Below are positions 5,017 through 6,948 of a stretch of DNA of 6,948 nucleotides, piece by piece. Position 1 is the first letter of the stretch. Each line of letters begins with the position of its first letter. Both the position numbers and the translations under genes were made by a program. The stretch spans positions 10,250 to 17,197 of the forward strand of contig JAMCRH010000301.1 of the NCBI GenBank assembly GCA_023380515.1. The letters run 5' to 3'. Below the pieces are notes generated by a model. That model had not been told where the DNA came from and ran no database searches. It saw nothing but the letters and a program-made list of their open reading frames with translations. This stretch comes from Gammaproteobacteria bacterium. GTDB lineage: Bacteria; Pseudomonadota; Gammaproteobacteria; Enterobacterales; Alteromonadaceae.

Positions 5017-6445
5017 TCAGCAACAAGGCTGGAATCGACTGCCCCTGATTGCCTTATTGGCGTTCTTAATTAGTAGCATTCGGATTTTCATTCGATTTTT
5101 GTACCAAGCGGTACCCGCGTTAGTGGGGGTTTACATCGCCCTGCGTAACCATTTGCACTATGTGCCATATGTCGCGGCCGGCTTATTTATTTTTCTGTTG
5201 GTGGCCACATTTCTGCGCTATCGTCGCTTTCTTTGGCAATTTGATGACCAACGCATTCGGGTCAAACAGGGTGTATTTAAAGTCACCGAGCTGAATCTTG
5301 GGTACGAGCGCATTCAACAAGCCGATATCCGCCAGCCGTTTTGGCTAAAACCGTTTAATTTAACTGTGCTGAGTTTGCAAAGCGCAGGCAGTAAAGGCAA
5401 AGAAGTCGAAATTCCAGCCTTATCGGAAACCTTGTCGGCCGAGCTACAACAAAGGGTATTAGCGAAAGCCCAAGCGGCTGGCGCAGCGGAAAATAGCGAG
5501 TCGCCAGACGTTGTCGCGGAAAATGATTTTGAACTTAAATTGCCAACCAGCGAAGTGTGGCGAATTGGCTCCATGCAGAACATTTTTATCATGGTCAGTG
5601 CGTTAGTGGCTTTTATTTTTGCCAACCAAACCATGACTAATTATATCACCGAGCAATTTGAGCTGTGGCTGGCAGGGTTTGAGTCGCAATTCCAAGCGTT
5701 ATTGGTCGGTAGTGCAATGGTGTTGGGCTTTTTCTTTGGCATTTTGGTCCTGACCACTCTGTACTATTTTAACCAGTTTTATGGTTATCACTTGGTGCGT
5801 CAAGGTGACCGAGTGCATTATCAAGCTGGCTTGTTGAGTAAGCTTTCGCGCAGTTTTCGCATGCCGAAATTACAGTTGATTGAAATGCGCCAAGGCCTAG
5901 TAGGGCGCGCATTGCGTCGCTGGAGTGTACGGATTCTGCAAGCTGGGGCGAACCACGAAAAGGCCGAGGGTCGCTTTACTGTGCCGATTTTGAACGTGCC
6001 GCGCTTAGAGGCCCTGACACAGGATCTGCAATTGACCAATGCGACTTGGCAGCGCGTACACATCGGCTTCCTGTTTCGCTATTGGCTGATTATTGGTGTC
6101 GTCGTTGGGGCTATTTTTGATCCGATCGCTGGCGCCATGAGTGCGGCCGTGGTGTTAGTTTGGCGCTGGGTTTGGTGGCGTCGGTTTGGTTGGCATGTCG
6201 ACCCACAATGGCTGGTGGTGCGCACTGCTTGGATAGGCCAACGTCAACGCTGGGTACCAGCGGCGAAAATGCAGCGCGTGAGTATTCAACAGTCGCCTTG
6301 GCAGCGTTTATTTGGCTGTTGCCAGTTACGCGCCGATACTGCCGGCGGTAGCTTGACCGTTCCGTGGCTGCGCCAAGAGACTGCGCAGGCATTGAAAGCG
6401 GAGTTGCTGGAGCTGACCGCGACGAACAACAAGCGCTGGATGTAA
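5009..6445 (+). CDS. ydbT: Multi-spanning membrane protein with three bacterial PH domains, YdbT-like
   Basis: A 478-residue inner-membrane protein, the larger partner of YdbS. Three units of a transmembrane pair plus a bPH2 domain can be read. Helices lie at about 11-29 and 34-69 (probably two spans), with PH at 73-155; helices at 189-206 and 228-252, with PH at 256-335; helices at 354-371 and 374-390, with PH at 392-470. Each PH domain has a diverged copy of the YdbS core: YERIQQADIRQPFWLKPFNL, PKLQLIEMRQGLVGRALRRW and AKMQRVSIQQSPWQRLFGCC. The last keeps TAGGSLTVPWL, close to TAGGTGADLVIPGL in YdbS. Residues 155-180 form an Ala/Glu-rich linker. ATG 5009 is preferred over an upstream in-frame start at 4976, as GAGGAAAG lies before it and it overlaps the ydbS end by 8 bp. 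Its stop lies in the loop of a hairpin shared with convergent fpr. Likely role: an envelope-protection complex with YdbS, by analogy with Bacillus; mechanism unknown. Confidence 0.87.
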   Translation: MSSQQQGWNRLPLIALLAFLISSIRIFIRFLYQAVPALVGVYIALRNHLHYVPYVAAGLFIFLLVATFLRYRRFLWQFDDQRIRVKQGVFKVTELNLGYERIQQADIRQPFWLKPFNLTVLSLQSAGSKGKEVEIPALSETLSAELQQRVLAKAQAAGAAENSESPDVVAENDFELKLPTSEVWRIGSMQNIFIMVSALVAFIFANQTMTNYITEQFELWLAGFESQFQALLVGSAMVLGFFFGILVLTTLYYFNQFYGYHLVRQGDRVHYQAGLLSKLSRSFRMPKLQLIEMRQGLVGRALRRWSVRILQAGANHEKAEGRFTVPILNVPRLEALTQDLQLTNATWQRVHIGFLFRYWLIIGVVVGAIFDPIAGAMSAAVVLVWRWVWWRRFGWHVDPQWLVVRTAWIGQRQRWVPAAKMQRVSIQQSPWQRLFGCCQLRADTAGGSLTVPWLRQETAQALKAELLELTATNNKRWM

Positions 6446-6457
6446 ACGCCAGCGCTT
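6431..6457. terminator. Hairpin between convergent ydbT and fpr genes
   Basis: AAGCGCTGG (6431-6439) and CCAGCGCTT (6449-6457) form a perfect 9-bp stem with a 9-nt loop that contains the ydbT stop codon (6443-6445). On the minus strand the stem is followed by TTGTTGTTCG, a broken U tract that can terminate fpr, whose stop ends 5 bp from the stem. On the plus strand the tail is CGGCTTACTT, a weaker signal. Confidence 0.6.
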
Positions 6458-6461
6458 CGGC

Positions 6462-6948
6462 TTACTTCCAATATTGTTCGACAGTGACATTGCCGGGTTT
6501 TCGGCGCAAGTTCTTGTCGAGGCCTTTGGCGAGCAGCGCCACTTTGGCATCGAGGATCATCTGTGGGTTACCACAGAGCAGGACTTGCGCGTTGGCATTT
6601 AACTCACCGCCGACCGCGGCTTCCAGTTCGCCACTGGCAATCAGTTGCGGAATGCGTTGGCTGAGTGCTCTGGTTTCGGTGGCGCTAATGTGATCTCGCC
6701 AAAAATAGTCTTCGCGAGTGACAACGGGTTGATAAACCAATTGCTCTGGGTGCTCAATTTGCCATTGCTGGATGCGCTCTTGATAGCACAGGTCATGGCC
6801 GTAGCGTACGCCATGCACCAAGTAGATTTTTTTGAAGCGCTGCCATGGCGTCTCAGTACCGAGCATGGATAAGTAAGGGCCTATGCCCGTTCCGGTGCTC
6901 ATGAGCCACAAAGTTCCGCCTTCTGGGATTTCGCTGAGAATGAAAAAA
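6462..6948 (-). CDS. fpr: Ferredoxin/flavodoxin-NADP+ reductase, C-terminal part (5' end outside the window)
   Basis: The frame is open from the right edge to the TAA at 6462-6464, giving 161 residues of a family of about 250. The FAD-binding N-terminal barrel is cut off; what remains is the end of that domain (FFILSEIPEGGTLWL) and the NADP(H)-binding Rossmann domain. The latter shows MSTGTGIGPYLSML, LVHGVRYGHDLCYQERI, VVTRED, the LCGNPQM nucleotide-site motif and the family tail LRRKPGNVTVEQYWK. This matches E. coli Fpr, including the terminal Tyr-Trp; the final Lys is an addition. Fpr moves electrons between NADPH and ferredoxin or flavodoxin in the cytoplasm, feeding Fe-S cluster assembly, radical enzymes and redox-stress recovery. 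It converges on ydbT. The in-frame TTG at 6911 is internal and not the start, because the homologous sequence continues upstream of it to the edge. Confidence 0.93.
   Translation of the reverse strand, partial: FFILSEIPEGGTLWLMSTGTGIGPYLSMLGTETPWQRFKKIYLVHGVRYGHDLCYQERIQQWQIEHPEQLVYQPVVTREDYFWRDHISATETRALSQRIPQLIASGELEAAVGGELNANAQVLLCGNPQMILDAKVALLAKGLDKNLRRKPGNVTVEQYWK

Noticed and set aside
5314..6392. Minus-strand open frames opposite ydbT (5314-5634, 5821-6063, 6111-6392)
   Set aside because: They lie wholly within a strongly supported membrane-protein gene, have no start signals and show no recognisable domains.
6364..6872. Plus-strand open frames opposite fpr (6364-6693, 6645-6872)
   Set aside because: Antisense shadows of a clear Fpr coding sequence, with no ribosome-binding sites or domain features.
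1..6948. A novel defence, mobile or biosynthetic system
   Set aside because: No nuclease, transposase, integrase, reverse transcriptase, toxin-antitoxin pair, CRISPR repeat or attachment site is visible. The genes belong to known housekeeping and envelope families, and their co-location does not imply one system.

Overview
The window looks like a chromosomal segment of a Gram-negative gammaproteobacterium, probably a marine or aquatic one of the Alteromonadales/Idiomarinaceae kind. This rests on the protein families (an AzoR-type azoreductase, an Fpr-type ferredoxin/flavodoxin-NADP+ reductase close to the E. coli enzyme, and a TIGR02285-like periplasmic binding protein), the short intergenic gaps and the moderate GC. 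The genus is an inference, since no rRNA or other marker gene is present.

Layout, left to right. (1) Positions 1-207, minus: the signal-peptide end of an exported protein that runs off the left edge. (2) 287-984, minus: the wreck of a PAS-GGDEF diguanylate cyclase. The PAS domain is intact, but the front half of the GGDEF domain is missing and the remaining back half lies in another frame. (3) 992-1027: an intrinsic terminator for azoR. (4) 1068-1676, minus: azoR, an FMN-dependent NAD(P)H quinone/azo reductase. (5) 1677-1823: a divergent control region with a clear dyad and further half-sites. (6) 1824-2771, plus: a LysR-type regulator that probably controls azoR. (7) 2763-2797: a hairpin shared by the convergent lysR and peroxiredoxin genes. 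(8) 2827-3303, minus: a Prx5-type peroxiredoxin. (9) 3361-4221, minus: a periplasmic solute-binding-like protein with an awkward start. (10) 4222-4482: a divergent intergenic region with a perfect 8+3+8 palindrome. (11) 4483-5016 and 5009-6445, plus: two overlapping membrane-protein genes with bacterial PH (bPH2, formerly DUF304) domains, the YdbS/YdbT pair. (12) 6431-6457: a hairpin between convergent genes. (13) 6462-6948, minus: the C-terminal two-thirds of Fpr.

Taken together, much of the segment is redox and electrophile housekeeping (AzoR with its regulator, peroxiredoxin, Fpr), next to an envelope-associated two-gene operon (YdbST). Nothing ties all of these into one system. I see no mobile element, CRISPR array, tRNA or phage gene, and no clear case for a novel defence or biosynthetic system. 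The points most worth a second look are the broken diguanylate cyclase, the candidate LysR operator layout between lysR and azoR, the unexplained palindrome at 4346-4364, and the disputed start of the binding-protein gene.
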